Shown here one piece after another: positions 1 to 12,688 of a DNA stretch of 64,000 nt. Under the pieces are notes generated by a model. The model saw only the letters and a list, made by a program, of their open reading frames with translations. It was not told the origin of the DNA and ran no database searches. The first letter of the stretch is position 1; the number at the start of each line of letters is the position of its first letter. Position numbers and translations under genes: made by a program. Source of the stretch: Volutella citrinella (taxonomy: Eukaryota; Ascomycota; Sordariomycetes; Hypocreales; Nectriaceae); contig JAWZSP010000007.1 in NCBI GenBank assembly GCA_034401135.1, positions 3,968,001 to 4,032,000 on the forward strand, written 5' to 3'.

Positions 1-1567
1 TTTTCGCCTGTTTTGGACCTTTTTGAGGACAAGATTGTCAGTTTGGAGCCCTTGGCCAGTGGCGGCAAGGAGGATGGACTGGCATATTACACTGCTTCGG
101 TCGAGTCTCCAATGGCCCACTGTGCCGAGAATGAATACTATCCCGGACTTCAAAGCACTGAGCCGCGTCCAGATCTCAAGCCTCTGCTTGTTAATCAGCC
201 AGAGGGGCCAAGTTTCTCAGTGACGGACGATAACTGCGTCTCGTGGCAGAAGTGGAGGTTCAGGGTTGGCTTCAATTACCGGGAGGGCATGACGCTGCAT
301 GACATCCGCTACGATGGGCGTCCTATGTTCTACAGATTGAGCATGAGCGAGATGACGGTGCCATACGGAGGTGAGTTCCCATTGGGTTCAAGGCTGGGCT
401 AGCTGGTCTATTCTGATCTGCCAACTAACTCGCATAGACCCCCGAAGCCCTTTTCATCGCAAGCAGGCCTTTGACCTTGGCGATGCTGGAGCCGGCAGCA
501 CTGCTAACAACCTATCCCTCGGCTGTGATTGCCTTGGAACCATCAAATACTTCAATGGGTGGCTTAATGACGAAAACGGCCAGCCTATTGCTACTGGCAA
601 TGTCATTTGTCTCCACGAGCAGGACGGTGGCATTGGCTGGAAGCACACGAACCACCGGACACAAGGTGTTGCAATCACGAGAGCGCGTAACCTCGTGGTG
701 CAGTCTATCCTAACAGTTGGAAACTACGAATACATCTTCGCGTGGCTTTTCTGGCAGAACGGCAATATCGAGCTCGAAACCCGGGCAACGGGCATCCTGT
801 CGACCTCGTTGATCGATCCTGGCAAAACCTCCTACTGGGGCAACGTCGTGTCTCCCGGCGTTCTCGCGGCCAACCACCAACATTTATTCTCTCTTCGAAT
901 CGACCCTATGCTTGATGGACAGAACAATTCCCTCTTCCAGGAAGAATCTATTCCAGTACCACAGTCTGAGGAAGAGAACCCGCACGCAAATGCCTGGAAA
1001 GTGGAAAAGACCCCCTTCCTTACCTCGGGTTTCGCAGACGCCTCCCCCTTTACCAATAGGGTTTTCAAGATTGTCAATGAAGACGTCCAGAACCCAATCT
1101 CTGGCAACCCCGTTGGCTTCAAACTCGTACCGCAGCCGTGTCAGCTCCTCCTTGCCGGAAAGGACTCTGTTGTCCGCCGACGAGCACGCTTTGCTGAGCA
1201 CCATCTGTGGGTCACCAGATACCGGGATGGTGATCTGTGGGCTGGCGGTAAGTGGACAAACCAGTCTCTTTCCGAGACGGATGGCCTGGCCGACTACGCA
1301 GCAAGGAAAGAAGACGTCAGGGGCACGGATATTGTCGTTTGGCATACCTTTGGCATGACGCATAACCCCAGAGTCGAGGACTTCCCGGTGATGCCCGTCG
1401 AGGTTTCGACCATCTCCTTGAAGCCGGCCGATTTCTTCACTGCCAACCCGGCGCTGGATGTGCCGCAAAGCACACAGACGTTCAACAAAAGTGTATTGCT
1501 GCAAAATGGTTTGCCCACAAAGGAAGCTCCCACCAGCGAAAGAGAGTGCTGCAATGGAAGTACATAG
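1..1567 (+). CDS. Copper amine oxidase, 3' part (5' end outside the window)
   Basis: Copper/topaquinone amine oxidase, which oxidatively deaminates primary amines to aldehyde, ammonia and hydrogen peroxide. The reading frame is open from base 1, so the start lies upstream. Exon 1 (to 370) joins exon 2 (438-1567) across a 67-bp GTGAGT...TAG intron, restoring VPYGDPRSPFHRKQAFDLGD; the Asp in AFDLGDAG is the expected catalytic base. TVGNYEY carries the Tyr that becomes topaquinone. HQH (about 880-890) and the His of GMTHNPRVEDFPVMP are the expected copper ligands. About 499 residues are present of the family's usual 650-700. No peroxisomal SKL-type tail is seen. The family call is sure; the substrate is not predictable. 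Confidence 0.93.
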
Positions 1568-1767
1568 GGTGTAGTCCTCGGCTTTCAAAGCACTGTCTAG
1601 ACTATTCTTATATTATGCTTATTCTCTCACCCAACTGACCGCCTGTACTTCCCCTCCTGAAGCTGACTAGCCTTGTCGTGTCTTGGGGTAGAAGAGCATA
1701 CGTGGAAAGACGAAGAACAGTTCAAGCCTCATCTGGCCGTGCCCGGTGAGCTGGTGAGCGCCAGCCA

Positions 1768-2895
1768 TTATGATTTCGGCCCAGCCAAGTCTTGATTGCT
1801 CACATAAACCATCAAGACAGCGGTATACCTAATTTCTTAAGTCAATATCACACGACGCCTCGGATGAACTGACTTACGCTGCACTCGCTGCAAATATTTC
1901 GGCCCGTTTCGCGTTTGTCATGAGCCCCAGTGTGATTGCAAAGAGAGCTGCAAACGCACATATCATGCCCAGCACGGCCGCTTGTGTCTTCACGTACGAC
2001 AGGCTCGTTATCGGCCCTATTAGCAAGATTATTGCGAAAATGATGTTGATAACGGCCGCAGTGATGGTGATTGATCGGTCGTTGAACCGAATAACACCTC
2101 CATGTCCATCTCTTGATGTCTCCTCCTGGTGTTGTGCAAAAATATTAGATCCGCAATGTGTTTTACAGTTTCAAGAGTGAGGGAGCAACTTACTTTGCCA
2201 ATCCAAATAGCTCTCAGCATGTTGGATAGGACATCCGTTTGCAAGGGTTTGCCAAGAGAAACAAGATCGTCCTCAACGTCCAGATAATCTTGCAGACTGC
2301 CACCTACTATAGGTTTTCTCTTTAGTCCATTTGAACTCAAGGGACCTCCCCAAAGCTCATTTCTAGCTACTTTTAGCGCTCGCTTGCCCGGAGACTCGAG
2401 CCTTTCGATTCTGCTTTGAAGGTCCAGCGCTTCGTCTGAGCGGTATGTTAGCGGGAGCAGCGGAAAGAACAGGTTTGGATCGTGCTTACGATATTCTTTC
2501 ATCGTTGATCTTAGTTTTCGAACCAGCTGCATCATCTCCTGGGCCTCCTTTCGCCCTTCCTCGTCCATTCCCTCAGCCTGCTCCACCATGACCTCCCATG
2601 TTTCGGCCACTTCTTCTAATTTCGTACATTTGCTGCCTGCAATCTTCCGGTCCCATTGTTTCAGCTTTTCCTCTATTCGTAGCAGCTCGCACTGAAGATA
2701 GAGCAGATTTCGACTGCCGATCTCGTCGAATTTCCGGAAAATTAACAGCTCAAGATCGCGATCCGATGCCAGAAAGGCCGAAAGTGCCGCGAACCCCAAC
2801 GGACTTTCCTGGTCCTGGACCTCTTTCTCGATATCCTGGGCTGGAGAAGCTGATGTAGGTTTGTTTCGAAGAACTTTGAGCCATTCAGCAACCAT
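1768..2895 (-). CDS. DUF6594 domain membrane protein
   Basis: Fungal DUF6594 family protein of unknown function. I reconstruct three exons: 2895-2194, 2125-1878 and 1828-1768, with introns of 68 and 49 bp. All phases agree and give 336 residues. The N-terminal half shows the family signature (GFAALSAFLASDRDLELLIFRKF, then RNLLYLQCELLRIEEKL), a predicted helical/coiled region. The C-terminal exons encode hydrophobic segments (ITITAAVINIIFAIILLIG, AAVLGMICAFAALFAITLGLM and a short third, YTAVLMVYVS), as usual for the family. It probably sits in a membrane with a large cytosolic N-terminal part. No function is assigned. Confidence 0.85.
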
Positions 2896-3454
2896 GTTTG
2901 GGGATGTGTATGTGTAGTATGATGATGAAGTTCAATCTCAGCCTGATGATCAGGCAGCCAGCCTCAGAAAAGCGACACAAACCACGTCACCTTCCGCTGA
3001 CTAAGTCACAAGCCACATCTGGCTCAGTTTCGAGGCTGTGCTGCTATGTAACCCTATGGGAGATCGGCCTTGTCATTTCGTGAGATCAGAGGCGTTGTTG
3101 AGGCTGATGCGATTGTTTTAGCGATATTGTTGCGTGTGGAAAGTACATTCATGATTCTCGCCTAGGCTTCAAAACAAGTTTTTTTTTCATGGCCCTAGCC
3201 AATCCCCTATGAGACCGGATCTTCCACACTCTCTATCCGAAGCCGCACCCTACCCTTATCTCTAACCAAAATACAGTCGTTCTACTTAGATCGGTTTGCC
3301 CTTGTACGGGCCAACTCATAGAGGTATCGCCCAAATGGTTCTCCATATAAAAAAAAGCCAGCTATCACCCAACGTATGTTTGTCCCTTCACGCCATGAAA
3401 AATGCCAACAGTTCGTAATCGTGCTCAGTGTTAAGCTTGAGTTTTGCCTCAGTG
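2896..3454. other. Intergenic region
   Basis: This 559-bp stretch is the 5' flank of the DUF6594 gene and the 3' flank of the Est1/retropepsin gene. It holds a poly-T run near 3180 and an A-run near 3350. I see no gene-like frame. Confidence 0.5.
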
Positions 3455-6400
3455 TCAGGGATTATTTGTGCCAGGAATTTGTCCTATGCTCAGCATCCGC
3501 GCTCGTATACGCCGACGCCAGCCGCCACTTGGGGACTGCTGGAGGGTCGGTTGGACAACGGTACCCGCATTATGATTCGATATCATAGCTTGCCGCCGTT
3601 CATGGTCCCTCCGGCAGTCGTCCCATAACTTCTGGCGTTTCTTCTCTTCCTCTCGGGCCTCTTGACGCGCCAAAGGGCTGTCCAGGGCTGCAATAGCCCT
3701 TCGAATCCTGTCACGCCGGACGCGTTCATCCTTGACAGCATGTGGAGATGTCACTCCGGCTATTGTTAGATAATTGTCTCCGCAATGAACCAGAGATCAA
3801 GGACTTACAGTCATCACAGGACTCCTCCTCAAGCTCCGCCAGATCTCGGCTGAACCTTCCAATCAACTTGACGATGCAAAACTCGGGCAGCGAAGCTACT
3901 GAGTCGCAGGTCACCATGAAATGGTCAAACCTCTCAAATACATTATGGTCGAAAATTAGATCCTTTTCAAGTAAAACATCCACGGGAAGATCGTCTACGA
4001 CGTAGAAGTCCCATGAAGCGGGCTCGCCCGAGTCGCCAAACGACCACGTTGCATTTCGGACGCAGCCCTTGGTGACAAACCTCGAGCCATCTCCCTGCTC
4101 GAGAATGAGGTGATGCTCTGGGCTGTAGTCGATGTCAAGATTGTTCATCTTGGCCCACTCGGCGGATACGAGTGAGACGTCAGACCCTGTATCCGGGAGA
4201 GCGAGGGTAGGGCACCCATCCAGGAATCCCCAGAGACGTTTTCGTTCTTCCCCCAAAAGATTGACTTTGAAGCACGTCTTGAACTCGCGCAGCCTCCTCT
4301 GCACACGGTTCTTGAACTTGGTAAGGGTCTCCGTGGCGCGGAGGAAGGACGAACCGAGAACAAGTTCGCTGACGCAACGAGGGAACACGCGGCAGTCCAT
4401 CATGTGCTTCGTCGTCTCCCCAGCAAAGGAAAATGGAACTTTGACTGATCCAGGCGAAAGCGCATACTTTCCACTGGCCAGTCTGATTGATTGGGGCGTA
4501 TCGTCGGCTATGAGCCCGAGTTTCTGCACAAGATCCGGCGAGATCATGTTATGTTCTGCACCTGTGTCGTGGAGTGCCTCCACCTCATGCCCTCCGACTG
4601 TTCCCTTGACGATAAAATCGTAAAGTTTGCGAAGTGAGGGTTGGCGTGAGGATGTGTGTCGCGCTGAGCTTGTCTCTGGTCTACGACGACTACCCTCATT
4701 GGGCGAGTTGAGTGTTTGAGACGAAACGAGAATATCCTCCAGGAAAGACCAATGGGCTGAGGCAGACTTTTGCTTTCTTCGGCCCTTGTTCCCATTAAGA
4801 TTTGGCCGAAAGTGTAGTTCGGGATCAAAATTAGTGTCGTCGCGAAGTTTGGCGTTGTTGATGACCTTCAGCAATTCGAGCTCAGTCAAAGGCGTCTTTG
4901 TGCGTAGGGGCCAGGTCACTGTGGTCCGTGGAGTGTCCTGCCGTGGGCCGAGAAGCCTTTTGAACATGGAAAACGATGAGTTGTCGTTCTTGACGAGGTT
5001 ATGCTGCCCCGGTGGCGTTATGATTTTGGACCAGTTCTTCAGCACAGGTGTCCCATCAAGAGGAGGAGGCCAGTCCTTCACGAGCTCGATATCTTCGAAG
5101 TCGTTGTTTTGACCTGGACTCACAATCCATGAGATACCTAGAGTTGACTATGTCAGATCGTGCATCCTCGCCTTGGTGGACGATATCTTCTCCCCGCTTA
5201 CCTGAATACGTGGTGCCAAAGTCGATACCGATCATCATAAATTTGTTTTCGCCCTCGGCCGGGGTCCTGGCTTGAGAAACTGATGACCCCCCCCGCTTTG
5301 AAGCCCGAGGACTGGGGGGCGGAAGGTTTGGGGAGTGGGATTTGGGGGAGGGTGGGATCCTTTCTCTCTCGGGTGCATCCTGTTTCATGTGGCCTTCAAG
5401 GCTCTCCATGCTGGCGGCGATGTGCTTCACGACTGGATCCGCTTTCCTGGCCATAGCCAGCTTCTTGGATTTATTAGGAGACGGGGCGACGTGGGCTCGG
5501 CAGGAGAGAGGATCCATCGTCGCAGGTAAGTGTCTCCTGCTTGATGTAAGCACCGGGTCGAACAGAGTAAGAATGCATTCCCTCGCACTGGGGAAAGGCA
5601 TTGCCACAGATAGGCTCTTTGTGCAAAAGTAAAGTTGCTGTAGGGTGTCGGGTCGGGCCAATGCGGCCAAGTGATGGTAGAGGCGCCCAGTGCTAGGCGA
5701 TTTGTCCGCTGCGTTACTGTACCAATGACGTGAGACACTGGTCCAGACTTCGCGATCCCGAACGTCATCGTCCTCGATAGCCATTCGATATCGCCCGAGA
5801 TCTCCAAGACATTCAATCCACTTGTCTTCGAATGCAGGCACCGTTTCATATAGAAGCGCCATCATTTTATACCCTAGGTATAGAAATGTCAACATGTGCT
5901 CAAACTCAAAGTATGATGGTAATTTGCGTCGGAGCCGTTTGAGAAATGAGTGGATTCCGTAACGCCACATTGTCGCAGGTACTGCATACTTGGATGCTAA
6001 TCGGCGCAGGGGTTGACTAGCTCCTGGGTGTTGAGAGGCTAGGAAAAAGTCGTGGTGCTCATGAAGCAATGTTCGATGCAGGGCAATCAGCGCTTGCCAC
6101 TGGTCGTTGAGCTTTGATTGCGCATCGTTGCGCGATGATTTAGTGTTTCCAACCTCGATGCACTTCGTTTCTTCCATTGCAAGGCCGGCATATATACCTT
6201 TGACCTCAGCGAACAGTTGCTCTTGAGAAATGGGTCGCGTCTCGGGTTGTTTCATCATGGAAGTGGGTTCCCAGCTGCCATACGTCGGCTTTTGGGCAGA
6301 CTTCAATGAAATGGGTGGTCCCCGCTGGGATGGATCACCCGATGGTGGCTCCCACAGCGTTCTTCCTGATGGGTTTGGGTTTCGAGCACGGCTTCGTTGG

Positions 6401-6914
6401 GGAGAGGCCAGGGTTGGTTGTGGTGTTTTTGATCGCTTTACATGGCGAGGGTCGTGTTCAGCCTCGTTCGGGTCACCCCTAGCTGTGGAGATGGGCTTCG
6501 CTTGTGCTTCGACATTGGGGGGGCTTCGTGACGTCTGTCTGTAGGAATGCCGGTCGCTAAGGAAAGGTAATTAGTAGTTTGAGCGAAGGCGGGGTCCCTG
6601 CGCGCCCTACTAGCTGGCGAGCTAGGGTTGGGCGTCCAACGCGAGAACAGAAAGTTGACATACCGTGGACTGACAGCGACGACCTGGGCAGCGGCGAATG
6701 CCTCGTAGATGGCTTTCTCGGTGCCCCAGGTAGCGTGTGCGTCTTTGTCAAGCAGGACGTGTTGTCGAAAGTCTTCCAAGTGGTTGTTGACGAGCTTGGC
6801 GCAGCCTTGACACCGCAAGGATTGGGGACTCGAGTTGGGTTCCGCGCTGTCCCGGTATTCGCGTCGTCTGTTGGAAGTTCGCATGTAGTTAACCCACTGT
6901 TTGGTGATATCCAT
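3455..6914 (-). CDS. Chimeric Est1-type / Hsp70-strand / tandem retropepsin-like protein
   Basis: Four exons (6914-6664, 6556-5202, 5137-3809, 3759-3455) join in consistent phase into 1079 residues. Residues about 30-420 resemble fungal Est1/SMG7-type DNA/RNA-binding proteins (LRCQGCAKLV..FRQHVLLD near the start; TPR-like core with AVPATMWRYGIHSFL, MMALLYETVPAFEDKWIECL, GRLYHHLAALARPD). A Pro/Ser-rich linker leads to MMIGIDFGTTYSGISWI, the first phosphate-binding strand of Hsp70/actin ATPases, but no further Hsp70 motif follows. The C-terminal half has two retropepsin-like units, HDTGAEHNMIS (about residue 726) with SELVLGSSFL, and LPDTGSDVSLVS (about 851) with VDVLLEKDLI. The alternative is two genes: an Est1-type gene ending in the linker and a second starting at the ATGATG before IGIDFG. 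No stop separates them and all splice phases fit one protein. Confidence 0.7.
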
Positions 6915-8652
6915 TGCGATGCTTGATCTCGGCGCGGCGCCGGCGATGTGAGGGTCGTTGAGAGTGGCACTTCTCGGGATGGTGATGGTTTTAATTCAGG
7001 GGCCGACCTTTGCGTTGGGCAGCCAGGCGGCCTCGTCAGCATGCGGCTCTTTGCAGCCCAGGCGGACCAGGCGAACCAGGCGAACCAGCTTGCCAGGCAG
7101 CCCCAGCTGACCGCTTCAGTCGGTCTCGTCTAAGCCGTGGCGTTAATCTGCACATTCCATTGGCGCAAGGCCAATCATGCCCTTACCTGCGGCTTCAGAA
7201 CTCTTCTCAAGACCATTTTCAGAATGAACAATACCAAAATCTGGCTTCAAGTTGATTTCATGGTTGTTTGTCATCTTCGTAGCAATTACGGTTTAATATC
7301 TCCATATCGCATCCTGGGCAGAGATGGTGGTTGGCAAAGATCTACCAAACCCAACGTCACGTGATTTTCAGAATCATGTTGTAGGGGAGTCTATTTGCAG
7401 CGCCTCCACAACTCATAGAAGATTGACCGCGTTGGGATGACATGGCTTGGTTCTGTCAAGATGTACGCGACGGCCCCCTCTAACTTGATTTTGCGTTCTT
7501 CTCTGGTTTTTGCCCTTTACTTCTGAATGTTGTGTGCCTGCTCACAAAATTTGCAAATCACGGCCATAGGTTTCCTATCCCGCATACGTGTTACTCCCTC
7601 ATATGACATACTAGTAACTCCACATCCTACTGGATGATTGCTGTACGTTAAATATTTCCTTTACAGTGGCCACCAGCTTGCCTGACTACCCTCTAGTGAT
7701 CCGTGCCTAGGGTGACCGTTCCTTTCATAACCGTCATCATATCTTTGTCCTCGGTGATTGCTCAGGGAATAATATCTCTCAAGAGTCACCATTGCGACTG
7801 GATGGCGGCATAAAGAGAGGTAATGGCGGCTGACAAGGAATTCATCGAAAAGACTGGAATACAGGCTCCTTCACTGGATATATAGAATAGCAATCGGTCA
7901 ACCGCTATTCAAACCATTTTTATTTGCATTGATCCCGAGCATGCCTACTCCGACGCGGGACTCTCTTTGACCGCCTGCAGTCGCATCTGCGGAGTAGTGG
8001 TGGCGTTGGTGTTGTCTACCAAGTGCCGTAGCTCGATATTGTTCGCTTCATCTGCCCGATCTTGCACCTACACAACTGCCACGGGTTACGTTTTGTCTCA
8101 CGTAATGTGATCCGACAGCTTATGGAGCTCTATTCGATTGGGAACCCATACATTGCTAATTATCCAAGCCAGTCCGAGGCTGTAATGACGTCATGTCCTC
8201 GGCGGAAGCCTTCCGCTACTGTGGCAAGTGTGGGCATCTTTGCCAATGCCAAGGGCACAAGCGAGCACTGCCATTATTTGCTCGCGTGATTCCTTCCCCA
8301 TTCCAAGTCTGCCGCCAAGGCAATCCTGGTCCACTAATTCTGCCTTGTGTGAGACATCATTGGCTCAGATCGGGGACCCAACTGGCTTCCCCAGTTTATT
8401 CCATACCTCACGCATCTTTGAAACAGTGCCCCATCTCTATGACCGGGCACGATAAGGCCTTGGCAAGGAGCTGAAAGTGCCTCGATAAGCTTAATGTAGC
8501 AGGTCTCATGTCGGTCAATGCGTTAAAGCCCGCGGGGAATAAAACGTGGTGGCTGGCTGCCCCGGTGCCACCCGCCGTCTTAAAACGCGAGCTATCGACC
8601 CCCCCGGCTTTTACATCACAACTACCCGCTGCTCGTGTAACACAAACCAACC
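6915..8652. other. Long intergenic region
   Basis: About 1.7 kb, moderately AT-rich from 7200 to 7950, without a convincing coding frame. A short tandem repeat of GGCGAACCA/GGCGGACCA units lies at about 7058-7092. Short frames at 8062-8474 look random. The last 100-150 bases (CT-rich, ACCAACC before the ATG) look like the leader of the next gene. Confidence 0.5.
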
Positions 8653-9672
8653 ATGGCGCTCCCAAGCACTCGAAAACTATGCTCGTCTATCGCGCTGGCT
8701 ATAGGCCTCGGCTGTGCCCTGGCACAGAGGGTCAAGGACGACAACCCCATCCGCGACTTCAAGTTCGAAGAGATCAACGCTGCAATGGACAAGCCGGATG
8801 CGACGGGAGAATTCAACATCCCCGACCCTTCTGGTTTTGACCTGTCCAAGCCGTGGCCTGGTGAGGCCGTCTCAGGCTGGAAGGCAAGGATCGAGATCAA
8901 GGCAAATGTTCCTCTCCCCAGCGGCAAGTTCACCACCCTCACCCGCATCGGCTACGTCCCTCCCGAGGGCGTCGAGGTCCTGACCAACGACACGGGACGA
9001 TTCACGCCGTCAGACAACACGTGGTATCCGTGCTCCAACCTCTGGGTCTCCTACACCCTCAAGGCGTCTGACAGCAACATCGATGCAACCTGCTCTGGCT
9101 TCCTGTCCAACGAGTGTGTCAGCGACATGGTTGAGGAGCTGGAGGACGGCTTCTTCGGCACCTACAACTCGTCGTGGCGTGGCGCTCACTGCCCGATAAC
9201 AACGATCGAAGATAGTTGCAGGGATGCCATCGGAAAGGATCCTCGCCTTCTTGGCGCTGGTAGGTTCCCTTTCTGCATGAGCCAGATGTTACGTAGCTGA
9301 CCGAAGACAGAACCCTCCCGCGACAACCCGTTAACGCAGTTCAACCTGAACCAGTGGTACTACTACGAACCGACCGACGTCCACGACAAGAGCGACGACA
9401 AGGAGTACAAGGCGGCTCTCGAACGGGTCTGGGTCCTTGGAACGACGTGGGGGTACTCGCTGCACAGCCAGTTCGCCAACCGGTCGAGCTCTCCCGACGC
9501 CAACGCGACAATCACTTGCCTCCGAGCCAGCGAGAGCAACGCCAAGAACGAGAATTCACAGGGCGGAAGCAGCGGGAGCGGAGACAAAGGGAACGGCGGC
9601 GTGAGCCTGGGACACGCGCCCTGGGTACTCACGGTGTCTGGCGTCGTTGCGGCTTTCTGGCTTTCTGCCTAG
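8653..9672 (+). CDS. Secreted, probably GPI-anchored protein of unknown function
   Basis: Two exons (8653-9259 and 9311-9672) with a 51-bp intron give 322 residues. The N-terminus (KLCSSIALAIGLGCALA) is a signal peptide. The mature part has Cys pairs (YPCSNLWVSY, DATCSGFLSNECVSDM, HCPITTIEDSCRD, ITCLRAS) and N-glycosylation sequons (NDT, NSS, NRS, NAT). A Gly/Ser/Asn-rich spacer precedes a C-terminal hydrophobic tail (WVLTVSGVVAAFWLSA), the form of a GPI-attachment signal. I do not recognise a catalytic domain. Location at the plasma membrane or cell wall is inferred from signal peptide and tail. The start has the good context ACCAACCATGGCG. Confidence 0.8.
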
Positions 9673-9848
9673 GTTTGCTCACCAAATGGATAGAAGTAAA
9701 ATGATTTGCGCCCCCTGAAGAAGATGGTTATAGAATTTGATTAAATGGTTGTACTGGTTCACGATTGATGCTGGAGCGATGCGTTGATGAAATATACACT
9801 GTACTATGTCCTACACTGCCAAAATAACACATTTTCCACCTCAATGCA

Positions 9849-12688
9849 CTACTCCTGAGAACCTGCATCTGCAGCCTCGCCCTCCTTTTCCAGCTTCTCC
9901 TTTTCCTTCTTCTCAGCCGTCGTCTGCTTCTCCCACAGGGCGTAGTACTGTCCGTGTAGAGCGAGCAGCTCGCTGTGGGTGCCGCGCTCGACGATCTTGC
10001 CCTTGTGGAGGAAGACGATCTGGTCAGACGTGGTGATGGTGGAGAGGCGATGACTGGGCGAGGGTTAGCGAATATGTCATTGAAAAGACTGAAGTAGGCT
10101 GTCACTTACGCAATGGTGATGGTGGTTCGGCCGGTGGTGACGTTCTCGAGAGCATCGAGGATCTGCCTCTCAGTGTGAGAGTCGAGGGACGCGGTAGCCT
10201 CATCCAGGAGCAGGATTCGAGCGTCCTTGAGAATGGCTCGGGCAATGGCAATCTGTAGGATTGGTTAGTATGGTTATATTTCGAACTTTGGGGTCTATAT
10301 TATGGGAACATACACGTTGACGCTCGCCTCCGGACAGCTTCAGGCCGCGCTCGCCGACCTTGGTCTCGTATCCATCCGGGAAGCTGAGAATGCGCTCGTG
10401 AATGTTGGCCGCCTGGGCTGCCGCGTACACATCCGCCTCGGAGGCGTGGGGCTTGGCGTATAGCAGGTTGTACATGATGGAGGCGTTGAACAGCACCGTG
10501 TCCTGCGGCACGACGCCAATGTGGCTGCGGACGCTGTCGAGCTTCAGGTCCTTCAGATCTTGGCCGTCAATGGTTATGGAGCCGTCGGTGACGTCGTAGA
10601 AGCGGAACAGGAGCTTCAGGCACGTCGACTTTCCACTGCCAGACTCTCCGACAATGGCCGTCTTGGTGCCAGGAGCAACGGTGAAGTTGATTCCGTCCAG
10701 AACCAGTTCTCCCTTCTTGCTCTGATACGAAAACTTGACGTCGTTGAATGCGACCTCGCCGCGGGGTGTTGGCAAGCGAACGGCGTCCGGCTTTTCCTCG
10801 ATGCCGGACGTCTCGTTGAACTAATGTTTGTTAGCAGTCAGGGAGGCGACGAACAGAGCATAATATATCTCACTAAATCAAGGAGTCGCTCAGCTTCGAT
10901 CAAGTTGTTCTGGAGCATGGTATAGTACGTTCCAAAGAAGTTGAGGGGGCCCTGGAGCTGCACAAAGTAGTTAATGAGACTAACGAATTCGCCAACAGTT
11001 TGCTCGCCAATCGAGATCTTGTAAGCAGAGACGGCGACTAGAAGGGCAGTTCCAAGCGTGAAGATGGAGCTCTGGGTAAGGTTGAGGCCGTTCAACGACC
11101 ACTGCACGAGCTTCTCGGCGTTTTGGAAAACAACCACATGGTCCTTGAACCTCTGAGTCTCGCGTGTGACGGCGCAGTTGTGCGTTACAGTCTCATATGC
11201 GAGAATAGCATCCGTCTTAATAGCCTCCATCTCTCGCGTCTTGACAGTCATGTCTCTCCTGAGCTTTCCACGGTACTTGGCCACGTAGATTGTGAGGAAA
11301 ATGTAGGACCACATGATGAAGAAGACGATGATGGTGTAGAATGCGTCGTACTTGACAAAGAAGAGGACGCCAGCGACAAAGATGTCAAAGATCATGGGGA
11401 ACACCTGGAAGCAGAAACTCTCGAGGAAGGTGTTGATTGACGCGCCGCGGCTGAGAGCGCTGGTGACCTCTCCAATCTTCTTGTTCAGGTGGAATTCGAG
11501 GGACAGCCCCAAGACATGCTCGAAGGCCGCCGATGATAGCCTTCGAAAGAGGGACTGGGACACAGGGATCCAGAGGACGCCGCGGAGGGCGCCAATAGCT
11601 CCTTGGTTTCCCTGGAATGCGCGGTAGAGGACATACAGGATGATGTCCTTGTACGGAACACGGCCTTCGCCGAGAGAGTCGACAAGCACTCCGAGCTGTA
11701 GCGGGGCCAGAACATTGACAATCCGCTGGACTATGAGGAGAATAATGCAAATCACAACAATGACCTGATAGAGCGGGGAATCCTTGGGCCTAGAGATTGT
11801 AAGTACCGTATTGGGGCGGCTGATGGGAGACAGGCGGACATACCAGAGGTATGGGAAGAGAACTCGGAAACCAGCAAGATAGTCAAGCCATCCGGTGCCC
11901 GAGACTTGGGTCCTCCCAGGACGAGCTGCCTTGGAAGCGGGGACACTGCCATAGTCGGCCGAGGCACCATTGCCATTCCCAAGCAGTGACTGTCGTTCCT
12001 CGGGATCCGACTTGGGCACTGCTGGTCGCAATCTGTACTGTCTTAGAAGAAGCGTCGTCGCCATAAGACCATACACGCCGATTCTCGAAAAAGCCAGAGC
12101 GCTCAAGACCTGCAGGAACGCCTTGGACACCCTCAGAGACGGCTGCACCGAGGAGCAAATGGCTACGATGAGGCCTTCAGAGCATGCGCCGGCGATCCAG
12201 GCGAAGAGGTGAGCATAGCCTGGTGTCCATGGCCCCTCCGGATCAGGAAGCAGACCAGCGAGAAAGTACAGGAACACGCCGACGAATGATGCCTATGAAT
12301 GCGATTAGGAATTGAGCCATCTGCGATGGTGCAAGGGGCGGGTACGTGCCAGAAACGCGCTGAAAGAGAACTCGACCTTGCCAGCCACGTCCTTGGGGCC
12401 AGCAATAGCCTCGTGCACGGCGAGCACAACGCTGGCGAGCACCAACAGCGACAGCACCAGCTGGAAGAACCAAATCAAATTCCCGTAGAAGCGCGAAACG
12501 GCCGCGGCCTGCTCATTAGGCGACTCAATGGGCGGCTTTCCCTTCGCAGCGCGGCGACGGCCGAGGTAGTACTGCAGCGACTGGACGCCCAGGAGCACCA
12601 CGAAGAGCAGGCACGGGTAGACGTAGAAGGCGATGCCCAGCCCAGGCTGATGTGTCGCCATGGCTGCGGCAGTGGTTCTAGGATCCAA
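9849..12688 (-). CDS. ABC half-transporter, HMT1/ABCB6-like (heavy-metal tolerance type)
   Basis: Six exons give 852 residues: 12688-12350, 12292-11844, 11789-10874, 10820-10314, 10252-10110, 10053-9849. The layout is an extra N-terminal membrane domain (several helices from residue 15), a six-helix ABC membrane domain (from [15 protein letters not shown]) and one nucleotide-binding domain. All ATPase motifs are intact: Walker [11 protein letters not shown]-loop VPQDTVLF, signature LSGGERQR, Walker [14 protein letters not shown]-loop AHRLST. The N-terminal extension plus half-transporter architecture matches the yeast HMT1/ABCB6 group, which export phytochelatins, glutathione conjugates or porphyrins into vacuole-type organelles. 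The substrate is inferred from family only. The first intron appears to be GC-AG. An internal ATG ten codons in could be the real start. Confidence 0.92.
12293..12349 (-). other. Probable GC-AG intron in the ABC transporter gene
   Basis: The two flanking exons join in frame ([18 protein letters not shown]) only if the intron starts at GCACGT and ends at CATAG, 57 bp long, with CTAAT near the 3' end. The nearest GT donor (GTACCC, three bases on) breaks the frame. Confidence 0.6.

Noticed and set aside
884..1588. Antisense frame of 234 codons in the copper amine oxidase gene
   Set aside because: It lies opposite a clear catalytic domain with conserved motifs; it is a shadow.
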